Positions 37,323-45,905 of a stretch of DNA of 64,000 bases are shown piece after piece. The notes below the pieces were generated by a model. It searched no databases. It saw only the letters and a program-made list of their open reading frames with translations, and was not told the DNA's origin. Numbering within the stretch: position 1 is the stretch's first letter; each line of letters begins with the position of its first letter. This stretch comes from Pycnococcus provasolii (Eukaryota > Chlorophyta > Pseudoscourfieldiophyceae > Pseudoscourfieldiales > Pycnococcaceae): the NCBI GenBank assembly GCA_938743325.2, contig OW568896.1:124001-188000 (forward strand), written 5' to 3'. The position numbers were made by a program, and so were the translations under genes.

Positions 37323-40300
37323 TCATGACAGATGAAAGCCATCTCCGGCCGCATCCAGCGCGCTCATCAGCTTCGACCGCATCTGCGCCTCCGTTTTGTA
37401 GTTCGGAAGCTTAAGTTGATTAAAGCAAGTTGACGCTGTGGGCAAACGCGCAATGTCTGTCTTCAGTCCCGCGCGCGTGAGCATGGCACTCATAATCCCA
37501 CCGGCTGATTCCGTGCTAACCTTGTGCAATCGAAATGCATGAGGCTGGAGATGCGCAAACCCCAACAAAGGAGGGCGAGGACATCCAGTGACGAACATGA
37601 GAAGCTTTGATTTCTGTTCCGCGCTCAATCCGCGAACGACGCGCCAAAAAATCGCCACGGTGCGACTTTGCGCAGTGTACCCTCCGCTGTACTCGGTATG
37701 CTTGGCCAGATCGTCGACGTCAAAACCGCGTCCTCGTGCATCCTCATCTCCGCTGATGAGACGACTCAGCTCAAGCGGTGAGAAGAGCGCGAGTGCTCGC
37801 GGGTCCACCGCACCGCACAATCCGGAGAGAAATGCGCGATTCGCCGCAGCGGGTTCCACGTTGCAACGAAAGTCCGCTACGAGATGCACATATAACCTAC
37901 GATTCTCGCGCGTGACGGCGCGATCAGCGCCACCGGGAACCAGCTCAACCTCCTCCTCGTTCGACCCGCCGTATGTGTCACGAGGGCAAACAAATGCTAG
38001 ACACAGGTCGTTCTCTACGTCGCCCTCGTAATCGAGCACCTTAACAAGGTTCGAATACAGCACCGCGTCGCGGCTCGCGAGATGAGACAAGCCCAGACGA
38101 CGCGTCCCGCTGCTGGCGGCGGGTGCAAGCACTCCTGGCGCGACCGAAGCCTCCATCAGCTGGCCCTCACGCATGCAGCGTGCAACCACGGCGCCGGCAA
38201 ATGTCAACATCGAGAGACCACCGTCAAGCTGAGGTGCCGCGGCACGTGGGAAGAGCCAACCGGTGTCCGAGGCAGCTTGGAATAGCCCAAAGTTTGGGTT
38301 CAATACGCCACGAGCGAGAATTGTAAGCAGTTCGTGGCTAAGGCCGCCCTGGTCTACGCCAGCCTCGGGTTGTCCGGTTGTGGGCTCAACGAATGTAACG
38401 TGCCACGGCAACTTCATTGCCTGCGACAATCCTCCACCGCTGTAAGACGTTAGCTGCGTCATAGCGTCTGCAAGCTCGTTACCTCGCCGCACCGCGAGCG
38501 TCACCGTCTCGCGGCGATGCGGACTCCCGCCATCCGCGTCATCGTCGATGTGCTCGCTCGATACCCATGAGCGGAGCATTCGAGCGCGTATCTCGAATGG
38601 TATCACGTGTGGACAGACGCGAAGTACACGAGGCAAGCCTCCGACGACCGCAGCATTCGGGGTTTCGCCAGTTGAAGCAGCGCGGGCGTTTGCCGCTGCC
38701 CGATTAGGATCGCTCGCATGCTTCTTTACCCAAGCGCGTGCGGGTGCTATCCACAAGTCTGCGGGAACGAATCGCTGTCGCTCGTTGCGGTCGTGAAGTT
38801 CGGCAAGGACTGCGGAAAGTGACGACAGCGTGTCAAATCCATCTCTCCTCTCCATTGCCGTCCTTGAGTTGGATGGGAAGGCGCACGCGCGGAACATGAC
38901 CACGTTCGCCGCGGCAGCGAGTGCACGCAGTTCATCGACAGGAAGTGATGCACGGTCTGCGTGCATGTCGTCGTCGCTGCGCGTGGCCAGGTCGTGCCGC
39001 ACGGCTCGAGCAACAACGCAAAGTCTAGCACGAACGGCCTGATTTGAACGCGCGAGCGCGTCGCCCTCGCCGAGACTTGGCGGATCCCACACTGAAACGC
39101 CCAGCTTGTCGGCAACCGCCTGAGGAACGTTCGCCGCAACACCAAGAGGCTTGGCTGCCGCGTGCCAGAGGTCCGCAATCACACCCTTAGTGACGACGAA
39201 TGCAGTCAGCGAAGCCATCACTTGTGCGGTGGCGTCAGAGTCGAAGATTCTGGCAAAGAACACCGCGGCTGCATCGTGCTGCGAGGGTGGTGCGTGCTGC
39301 AGGATCTGCTGAGCCAGTGACGAAGAGAGAAGATGCATCGAATCATCATCCTTGCCGCGGCGAGATGATGAAGTCAACAGAGCTGGACTTTTCTCGAGGC
39401 TAGCACTGGCGGCACATACGAATGCCCGTGATGTCGCAATTGAAGGACAAGCTAGCACTAGCGCTGCAAGATTATTTAGACGCACTTTCGTCGAAATATC
39501 CTGAAGTTGTGCGCAGCCGGCAACGCCGCCGGCAGCCGACATGGAGTCGGCGTCCCCGGCGTACATCTCAAAGGCGCTACACACCGCGGCAACGAGCTTG
39601 CTGGCGGCACCATCCTCCTTAGGCAGTGGAAGTTTTCGCGGCTTCGTCTGTGCCGCGACGAGCGTGAAGGCGAATGAACACGACGCACTGGAATTCGCGT
39701 CAATTTGCAGGCATCGCGCAACCAAGCGCGTAGCTGCCGTTGCAACGGCATCAGCCACATTTTGCGGTTTCGTGCTGAGTGCGACTCCCGCAGCTGCGGC
39801 GGCGTACGCAGCCCTGATAACATCCGACTGTGCCGCGGTTGTGGAGAGCGCGAGAATCGCCGACGCACCGCTAGCTCCGACGCGCTCGTCGCGTTGGCAG
39901 ATGGAAGCGGCAGCCGCGAGTGCGAACCAACGCAAGAAGGTACTCTCCGATTGACTGAACGTGGTCCCAGCTCTCCACGCAGCTGCAAGCCATGCGAGCG
40001 CTTGCGCGAGTGCGAGTGCTTTTTTGCTACTTTCGCCGCCGCTCTCTTCCAATGTGCGTGCTGTCGCTAACACCACGCGTCCTCTGTGCGCATACTCCGT
40101 TCGCGCAACACACCTCGGCAGGTAGACAAACGTCAGAGCAGACAACGCCTTGGAGAGCTGCGCAGCAGCTTCCTCTCCCCAAGGCGACTTCTGAGACAGT
40201 TGAGTCGTCGCATTTCCGTGTGCCGTTCGTAAGAATGCGAGAGCTTCTTCCGCGACGATCCAGGCGAATTCAACCGACTGAGCGAGACTTCGTGCTTGTC

Positions 40301-40451
40301 TGACTTGTCGCTGAAGTCGCACGGCCGTTGCTTTGACTAGATTTTCTCTCCGACGCGCGTCCCTCTCAGTCTTCGCGTGCGCCAGAAGCTGCGACTTGTT
40401 CCTCTCAGCCTCGCGAAGAAGGTCGCCGGACGTGCGAAACTGACCCGACAT
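37323..40451 (-). CDS. HECT E3 ubiquitin ligase, UBE3B/UBE3C (UPL6/7) type
   Basis: A 1042-residue HECT ligase. The N-terminus (RENLVKATAVRLQRQVRQAR) carries an IQ-like basic helix as in UBE3B/UBE3C. A long helical region follows. The HECT domain covers about 700-1042: WHVTFVEPTTGQPEAGVDQGGLSHELL (read as two parts), YGGSNEEEVELVPGG, FSPLELSRLISG, and the catalytic block LPTASTCFNQLKLPNY with Cys near residue 1007. It ends with the usual short tail. Start at the first ATG after an upstream GTG-only frame. The last 170 codons exist again at 47873-48397 on the other strand. Only 181 bp separate it from the divergent cyclophilin gene. Confidence 0.9.
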   Translation of the reverse strand: MSGQFRTSGDLLREAERNKSQLLAHAKTERDARRRENLVKATAVRLQRQVRQARSLAQSVEFAWIVAEEALAFLRTAHGNATTQLSQKSPWGEEAAAQLSKALSALTFVYLPRCVARTEYAHRGRVVLATARTLEESGGESSKKALALAQALAWLAAAWRAGTTFSQSESTFLRWFALAAAASICQRDERVGASGASAILALSTTAAQSDVIRAAYAAAAAGVALSTKPQNVADAVATAATRLVARCLQIDANSSASCSFAFTLVAAQTKPRKLPLPKEDGAASKLVAAVCSAFEMYAGDADSMSAAGGVAGCAQLQDISTKVRLNNLAALVLACPSIATSRAFVCAASASLEKSPALLTSSSRRGKDDDSMHLLSSSLAQQILQHAPPSQHDAAAVFFARIFDSDATAQVMASLTAFVVTKGVIADLWHAAAKPLGVAANVPQAVADKLGVSVWDPPSLGEGDALARSNQAVRARLCVVARAVRHDLATRSDDDMHADRASLPVDELRALAAAANVVMFRACAFPSNSRTAMERRDGFDTLSSLSAVLAELHDRNERQRFVPADLWIAPARAWVKKHASDPNRAAANARAASTGETPNAAVVGGLPRVLRVCPHVIPFEIRARMLRSWVSSEHIDDDADGGSPHRRETVTLAVRRGNELADAMTQLTSYSGGGLSQAMKLPWHVTFVEPTTGQPEAGVDQGGLSHELLTILARGVLNPNFGLFQAASDTGWLFPRAAAPQLDGGLSMLTFAGAVVARCMREGQLMEASVAPGVLAPAASSGTRRLGLSHLASRDAVLYSNLVKVLDYEGDVENDLCLAFVCPRDTYGGSNEEEVELVPGGADRAVTRENRRLYVHLVADFRCNVEPAAANRAFLSGLCGAVDPRALALFSPLELSRLISGDEDARGRGFDVDDLAKHTEYSGGYTAQSRTVAIFWRVVRGLSAEQKSKLLMFVTGCPRPPLLGFAHLQPHAFRLHKVSTESAGGIMSAMLTRAGLKTDIARLPTASTCFNQLKLPNYKTEAQMRSKLMSALDAAGDGFHLS

Positions 40452-40632
40452 GAGAGGTTGAACAAGACTCCACTGGCTGACGGGGGTCGTCTGCACTGGT
40501 CTCCATACACGACCAACGAGTTGGGGTTTCAGGCACTCAAATGAGTCGCGAATCCCCGAAATGCTTATCCACAGCTCTTTGATAGTCTATCGTCTTGATA
40601 GTCTATCGTCACCACTCCACGAAACTTTGCTC
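40452..40632. promoter_or_regulatory. Compact divergent promoter, HECT ligase / cyclophilin
   Basis: A 181-bp interval between opposite ATGs with AATCCCCGAA near 40551-40560 and two GATAGTCTATCGTC copies at 40582-40609. Each copy holds the palindrome GATAGTCTATC-like core. Function inferred from position. Confidence 0.45.
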
Positions 40633-41307
40633 ATGTCCGCCCCCTTGCGCCAGCTTCGTCGTTGCGTTCAGACCCGCTGCTCGGCGTCGAACACGAACGT
40701 ACAGCTCGCGCGACGCACGCTTATCGGCTCGTCCGTCGCAGCGACGCAAGTCCTCGCGTCGCGATGGGGACGCGCGTACGCGAGCGAGACGACGACGCAA
40801 GCTAACGTCACCTCGAAGGTGTACTTCGACGTGTCCATAGGCCCGAACAAGGCTGGACGCATCGTGATGGGCCTCTACGGCGATGACGTGCCCAAGACGG
40901 CGGAGAACTTCAGGCAGCTCTGCACGGGCGAGGCTGGATACGGCTTCCAAGGATCCAGCTTCCACCGCGTCATTCCTCAGTTCATGATTCAGGGTGGCGA
41001 CTTCACCGCAGGCAACGGCACCGGCGGCAAGAGCATCTACGGACGCACCTTCCCTGACGAGAGCTTCAAATTCAAGCACACGGGACCGGGAATCCTCTCC
41101 ATGGCCAACGCCGGACCGAACACGAACGGCTCGCAGTTCTTCCTCTGCACGGTGAACACGCCGTGGCTGGACGGCAAGCACGTTGTGTTTGGACAGGTTA
41201 TTGAAGGCATGGACGTCGTGAAGAAGATCGAAGGTACGCCGACGAACCGCGGCGACCGGCCACTGGAGCCTGTGACGATCACGGAGGCTGGAGAGCTCGT
41301 GGAGTAA
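40633..41307 (+). CDS. Cyclophilin-type peptidyl-prolyl isomerase, organelle-targeted
   Basis: A 224-residue protein: a targeting leader of about 60 residues rich in Arg, Ser and Ala, then a single cyclophilin domain. Catalytic and cyclosporin-binding residues are intact: [17 protein letters not shown] (Arg of FHR), [14 protein letters not shown] and [12 protein letters not shown]. The leader with [25 protein letters not shown] could be mitochondrial or thylakoid-directed. A further in-frame ATG lies at 40561 ([12 protein letters not shown]); I prefer 40633 because it gives a standard leader. Confidence 0.9.
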   Translation: MSAPLRQLRRCVQTRCSASNTNVQLARRTLIGSSVAATQVLASRWGRAYASETTTQANVTSKVYFDVSIGPNKAGRIVMGLYGDDVPKTAENFRQLCTGEAGYGFQGSSFHRVIPQFMIQGGDFTAGNGTGGKSIYGRTFPDESFKFKHTGPGILSMANAGPNTNGSQFFLCTVNTPWLDGKHVVFGQVIEGMDVVKKIEGTPTNRGDRPLEPVTITEAGELVE

Positions 41308-41919
41308 GGGAGGAGGTCGGTGGCCACGACGGCGTGTTAGTAAAGAGTTGCTGAATTGCTTCACGTCATCAACACGATCAAACCCCCAATCGAATTCGGG
41401 GTTTGCGGTGTGTCCTGGGGTCGGGACCCCCACTATCGTAGTAAAGGTGGCCCACTTTCTGCAGCCGCCATTCTTTGGCATTATTGGCGCTCAAGACTGC
41501 ACTCAAGGTACGAACATCGCACGCGCGCAAGCAGTGCTCGACCGCACGCGTAAGACTCCGCGCCCTTATCGATTCTACTCGTCGTTCGAAACGGTGCCTC
41601 GTCGTCTCTACGTCCTTGGCCACGCGAGAGATGCGTCCCTCGCGCGCGCTAACACATAGAGACAACACGTCGGCCCGAACCAATCGAACGTACGGGACTG
41701 CCCAGTGGCGCGCAAAGCACTTGCCTGGACAAAGTCGGCACACTTGTTTGCTATCGCTCGCAACGTCTTACTGCGCTTTCAGCCGTCGACAGTGTGTCTA
41801 GCTCTATTGGCTCACAACTCAATCACGCACACACGTATATATATATACACACACAGAGAGACGACAGACAGACGATAGACAGATCGACATCCTTCGTTTT
41901 TTCGCACAACTACTGCGCA
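41308..41919. other. Intergenic, no gene seen
   Basis: Contains ATTCGGGGTTTGCGG near 41395, an imperfect palindrome CCCCCAATCGAATTCGGGG, and an ATATAT microsatellite with CACACA flank at 41826-41855. Includes the cyclophilin 3' end and TMEM97 promoter. Confidence 0.5.
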
Positions 41920-42486
41920 ATGTTATCGGCAGCAGTCTATGCCTACCTCTGCTTCAGCGTGGCATCCGCCGTCTTGATCGACGCACAGGCGATTCTTCCT
42001 AGCGCACTCTACGAGTGGGGTCCTAAGCACGCTCTGCCGTTCTGGGTCAAGCTGTCAGGTGACTGCCTCATGGTCCCAAACGCCGCGCCGCCGTGGTTTG
42101 AAAGCCTCGTACTGTGCGAGCTCATCATGCAACTGCCCCTACTTCTCTACCTGATTTACGCCATACCAAAAGGCAGCTCGTACTCGAGACCTGCTGCCAT
42201 GCTGTACGGCGTGCACGTTGCCACCACGCTTGTTCCCATCTTTGCGCACTTTCTTACTCATGCGGGACAGCGCGAGTGCGCCACGACTCTCTCCACATAC
42301 TCGCCGAATTCCCCGCCCACTCAAAACAACGTTATCCTGCTCTCGGCATATGGCCCGTTCTTCGTCATGCCAGCCGTCGTTGCGTACTGCGCTTGCACTG
42401 GAACTGGCCCATTCACTGGCGTGCCTTGGCCAACGGCAGAGCCAGCCACGAGAAGGTCTTCGCGACTTGCGAAGAAAAAGTTGTAA
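41920..42486 (+). CDS. TMEM97: TMEM97 / sigma-2 receptor homologue (EXPERA family)
   Basis: A 188-residue four-span ER membrane protein. Matches TMEM97 blocks LPFWVKLSGDCLMVPNAAPPWF (split as LPFWVKLSGDCL and PPWFESLVLCELIMQLPL), AMLYGVHVATTLVPI and LLSAYGPFFVMPAVVAY. The acidic residues of the ligand pocket region (GD, CE) are kept. The end AKKKL has Lys at -3 and -4, a KKXX ER-retrieval signal. The family binds sterol-like ligands and regulates NPC1-related transport in animals. Start gives a typical first span (MLSAAVYAYLCFSVASAVL). It converges with ADPRM; 55 bp separate stops. Confidence 0.9.
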   Translation: MLSAAVYAYLCFSVASAVLIDAQAILPSALYEWGPKHALPFWVKLSGDCLMVPNAAPPWFESLVLCELIMQLPLLLYLIYAIPKGSSYSRPAAMLYGVHVATTLVPIFAHFLTHAGQRECATTLSTYSPNSPPTQNNVILLSAYGPFFVMPAVVAYCACTGTGPFTGVPWPTAEPATRRSSRLAKKKL

Positions 42487-42541
42487 AAATCAGTAAAAAA
42501 AGTTGTTAAAGTTTGTTGAACATAATTACTATAGGGTAGTC

Positions 42542-43753
42542 CTACATATGAGCGTTAGCATTTAGTGACGCGCTGGGGACGGCGATCGTTCGAACTTTGC
42601 TTACTTGCCTTGCGTCACTGCTTGCGACACACGATCTGGCGTGCTCGGCGTCGCGAAATAGTGGGCTTGTGGTCTTGGCACCGTTTCCGACGATCCTAAT
42701 GCACTCGTCGCTCACCTCCACCACCGCGTACGGACCAGCATCCGATTCCTCCGGATGTTCCGGGTCAACCGGCTGCGCGAGCAACGGACTTTCCATGACG
42801 ACGAAGTGAGTGCCCATTTCCTCGCACGTATGAAAGCCACCCTCGTGCTGGTGGCCGCTAAACACCGCCGCGACTGGGTTGCCGCGCTCTGCGCTCCTTC
42901 TCAGCACGCCAAGTGCGTCTTCGTAGTTCCACAGCAAAGTCTTGCCTCCGTCTGCGGCGGTGTGTGGGTGTACCAAAAGGTGCGAAAAGATGATCACGCG
43001 CTGCTCGCATTTTGCGGCATCGTCAAGCTCCGAAGACAGCCAATTGAGCTGTGCCTCGCTCAGTGCGCCGTTGAACGGGACCCATCGCTTGTTGCGTCCC
43101 TCCAACCCCTTGAAGTATGGAAAGTGGCTCATCTTCTCCGTCCTGAAAACGTCCGGCGTGTTCTTCACGTACTCCGCGGCGCTCGGGCTGTTTTCGCACA
43201 GCAGCTTCACAGCGTCTTCGCAAAGCCCCATGCCACGTCCACGGCTGTACACACTAATGTCGTAGGGATCGAGCACGACGACGCGCCATTTCGCGTGAGG
43301 CGAGAATGAGTGGTAGAATTCGCCTCGTTCGTTTGCGCATCGGAACGTGAAAGGTGTTCCACGTTTCCCTTCGACGGTTATGCCATCTCTCAGCTGCGCG
43401 CGCGTGAAGTTGTACATTTCGTGGTTCCCAAGCGTGAAGATCCATTCCTTTGTGAAGGAGCTCGACAGAACGCGCATCACCGCCTTGAGTGCCTCCATGC
43501 CCTGCTGCTGGTCCCGGAACTCGTCGCGTTCAAAGTCCCAAGCCGCCTGGTGGTCGATGACGTCGCCGTTGTGCAGCGCAAATGCGAGCGGCTCGACCGA
43601 GTGGTGCGCGTTGAAAAACTCCACAGCCCTGTGCGCGACGTCCAGGGTGCCCCGATACCTCCTGAACTGCGTTCCCGTTGCGTTCGTCTTATCTGGCACA
43701 TCCGCAAACTGTATGTCGCTGATGAGAGCGAAGCGGAAGTCTGCAGCTTTCAT
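42542..43753 (-). CDS. ADPRM: Mn-dependent ADP-ribose/CDP-alcohol diphosphatase (ADPRM)
   Basis: A calcineurin-like metallophosphoesterase of 403 residues. Metal-binding motifs are all visible: ISDIQFAD (DxQ/H), HNGDVIDH, TLGNHEMYN, IFSHL and FSGHQHEGG. The specific family block WVPFNGALSEAQLNWL and GGDIV-type spacing match ADPRibase-Mn. It hydrolyses ADP-ribose and CDP-alcohols in the cytosol. The start MKAADFRFALISDIQF places motif I at the usual distance; the longer frame upstream is not needed. Divergent from the transporter gene. Confidence 0.9.
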   Translation of the reverse strand: MKAADFRFALISDIQFADVPDKTNATGTQFRRYRGTLDVAHRAVEFFNAHHSVEPLAFALHNGDVIDHQAAWDFERDEFRDQQQGMEALKAVMRVLSSSFTKEWIFTLGNHEMYNFTRAQLRDGITVEGKRGTPFTFRCANERGEFYHSFSPHAKWRVVVLDPYDISVYSRGRGMGLCEDAVKLLCENSPSAAEYVKNTPDVFRTEKMSHFPYFKGLEGRNKRWVPFNGALSEAQLNWLSSELDDAAKCEQRVIIFSHLLVHPHTAADGGKTLLWNYEDALGVLRRSAERGNPVAAVFSGHQHEGGFHTCEEMGTHFVVMESPLLAQPVDPEHPEESDAGPYAVVEVSDECIRIVGNGAKTTSPLFRDAEHARSCVASSDARQVSKVRTIAVPSASLNANAHM

Positions 43754-44016
43754 GCGTTGCGTTTGTGTGCGTGAGCGTGTGTTGGCTTGTTTGTAGTGTA
43801 TTCTCCGAGGCGCGTTGTGCACCCGTGAGCGGTCCATGCAGCGCCTACCGTCAAGTCCGTGCGGTGGTTGTGTGATGTTCTGTGGTGGATGGAGGGGGAG
43901 GGGACGAACAAGAAAGGAAAAGCATCCAAGGGTGGATCCCCTCTTTCCTCCCCCTGCGAAGAATCTTCTCCGCTCCCTCCCCTCTGGATAGAAACACTGC
44001 TTCTCCCTCCCCCGCC

Positions 44017-45039
44017 ATGCCCGCCGTCGCGGTCGCGCGAGCCACCACGCTAGCGATGTGGCTGCTGCTCTCGAGCGCAATCATACTCTCGAACAAGGAA
44101 CTAGTCGGCGCACACAAGTTCGTACACCCCATGACGCTATCCGCGATGGGCATGGCCGCAACGGCGGCGCTCGCGTACACGTGCAAGCTTGCCGTGTACG
44201 CCCTTGCACGAGCGGCGCCGAAAAGGGAAATGAAAGGGAAGCCGGCGCCGGAGGCGAACAGTGTGACATCCATGCTCGTCGTACCGCTCGGGTTCGTCAG
44301 CGCGCTCACGTTGTACACGGGCAACGCTGCATACCTCTACCTCAGCGTTGGTTTCGTGCAGATGCTCAAGGCGTTCACGCCGGTGCTGACCATGTTTCTG
44401 CTGTGGATCTGCGAGCTGGAAAACATCACGCCCAGACTAGCAGTGGCGACGGTGGTCATCGCTGCGGGCACTGCGATGGCTGCAAAGGCGGAGCCGAGGA
44501 TCAATCTGCAAGGACTCGCGTACATGCTTACGTCCATGGTCGGCGAGGCGGCGAAAATGGTTCTCACGCAGAGCTTGCTGACAAAGACGAACGGCTCGAA
44601 GAGCAGTAGCACGCCGAAAACGGCAACAGGCTGGTCGTACCAACAAGCTAACAGGTACTTGGATACGCTGGGCTCGTCGTCGTTCGTCACCTCCGCCTTT
44701 CTTGGCATCGGTGCGCACGTCTACGAGGCGGACGGCTTGTACCGTGCCCTTCCCAACCTCTTCCTCGCCAAGCCGATGTATACCGTCGTCAAGTCATCTC
44801 TCGCGTTCTTCGTCAACCTCAGCCAGCTCGCGGCACTGTCGTTGTGTGGAAGCCTCGTGCTGAAAGTGGCCGGATGCGTGAAGAGCGCTCTGCTTGTCTA
44901 CCTTGGATGGCTGCTCTTCAACGAGGAGGTGAGCGCGCAGGGCATCTTCGGATACGGAGTGTCGCTCGTGGGCTTCTACTTCTTCACGCAGGCGAAGCAG
45001 AGCGCCGCTGTGCCGCCGAAGGCGGCTAAAGTATCGTAA
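44017..45039 (+). CDS. Drug/metabolite superfamily transporter (TPT/nucleotide-sugar type)
   Basis: A 340-residue polytopic protein of about ten spans, in the plastid-phosphate/nucleotide-sugar transporter family (TPT). Family features include SSAIILSNKELVG near the start, YTGNAAYLYLSVGFVQMLKAFTPV and FNEEVSAQGIFGYGVSLVGFYFF at the end, with the conserved Lys of MLKAFTPV. Such proteins exchange sugars, triose phosphates or nucleotide-sugars across Golgi or plastid membranes. No plastid leader is seen, so Golgi or ER is more likely. Substrate not assignable. It shares a 263-bp divergent promoter with ADPRM. Confidence 0.85.
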   Translation: MPAVAVARATTLAMWLLLSSAIILSNKELVGAHKFVHPMTLSAMGMAATAALAYTCKLAVYALARAAPKREMKGKPAPEANSVTSMLVVPLGFVSALTLYTGNAAYLYLSVGFVQMLKAFTPVLTMFLLWICELENITPRLAVATVVIAAGTAMAAKAEPRINLQGLAYMLTSMVGEAAKMVLTQSLLTKTNGSKSSSTPKTATGWSYQQANRYLDTLGSSSFVTSAFLGIGAHVYEADGLYRALPNLFLAKPMYTVVKSSLAFFVNLSQLAALSLCGSLVLKVAGCVKSALLVYLGWLLFNEEVSAQGIFGYGVSLVGFYFFTQAKQSAAVPPKAAKVS

Positions 45040-45075
45040 TCTTGTACTTGTCTTTTTACATGTGTATTGTCGCGT

Positions 45076-45402
45076 TCACCTTACCGCGCCTCGAACAACG
45101 CGTAGAGATTCACACAGGCCCGCAACATCGACGCGAAGGCGATTGGCTCGACGTAGCGCTTCTGCCGCTGCACCGAGATTGGGCGCGGGAAGCTTCTCAC
45201 CACCCGCAAGGTGCACCTGCGCGGTGTCTATTGGCGTCTCAGCGAGAGAGCCACGCGCGAAGACGCGCTCCCAGAATGACGCGGCGCTATGGGATCGCAA
45301 CGCCTTGAAGAGCGTCACGGCGAGCTCCGCGTTGGAGACGGTCCACTCCCACGTGACATACGAGTCAACGTCGTATGCAAGCTCGCCGTCGATAAGTGTC
45401 AT
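45076..45402 (-). CDS. Hypothetical small protein
   Basis: A 108-residue minus-strand frame from ATG 45402 (MTLIDGELAYDVDSYVTWEW). Codon use is like neighbours and the composition is globular, not repetitive. No family recognised. It converges on the transporter gene, 36 bp apart. The frame is also open for 17 codons upstream of the ATG. Confidence 0.45.
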   Translation of the reverse strand: MTLIDGELAYDVDSYVTWEWTVSNAELAVTLFKALRSHSAASFWERVFARGSLAETPIDTAQVHLAGGEKLPAPNLGAAAEALRRANRLRVDVAGLCESLRVVRGAVR

Positions 45403-45479
45403 GTCGCCGTGCTTCACCACGAGCCTGCGTCCGCGCGAAACGGTGGCAGACACATGTGCACCCTTTCCCGAGGTTGGGT

Positions 45480-45525
45480 TAGGGTTTTATTGGAGAGGAA
45501 GGGCTACGATAGGGTTAGGCCTGCC
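45480..45525. repeat. TTAGGG-like motifs upstream of the DRM gene
   Basis: GGTTAGGGTTTTATT and ATAGGGTTAGGCC, telo-box-like, 60-100 bp above the methyltransferase ATG. Confidence 0.5.
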
Positions 45526-45582
45526 GTGCTGCCTGCTTTGCTCCCCACCTCCTTTGCCCCAGGGATTCGACCAATCTTTTTC

Positions 45583-45865
45583 ATGAAGGAGGAGGCGGAG
45601 ATGTCGCGGCAACCGCAACCTCAACCGGGTACCTTGTGGTACGAGTTGACCGTCATGGAGCAAAAGAAAGACGAGGAAAGAAGGAGGGAGGAGGAAAAAC
45701 AAAGCGAAGAATTTATAAAAAAAATACAGCAGGAGGAGGAGGAGGAGGAAGCGAAAAAGAAGAGGGACGAGGCGGCGTCGATCGCGCTCGCAGAGAAACT
45801 CCGCGAGGGGTTTTTGAGGGAAGATCGCGAGCGGATGAAGCAGAGCACGAAGGAGGAGCGTGCGA

Positions 45866-45905
<40 letters not shown>

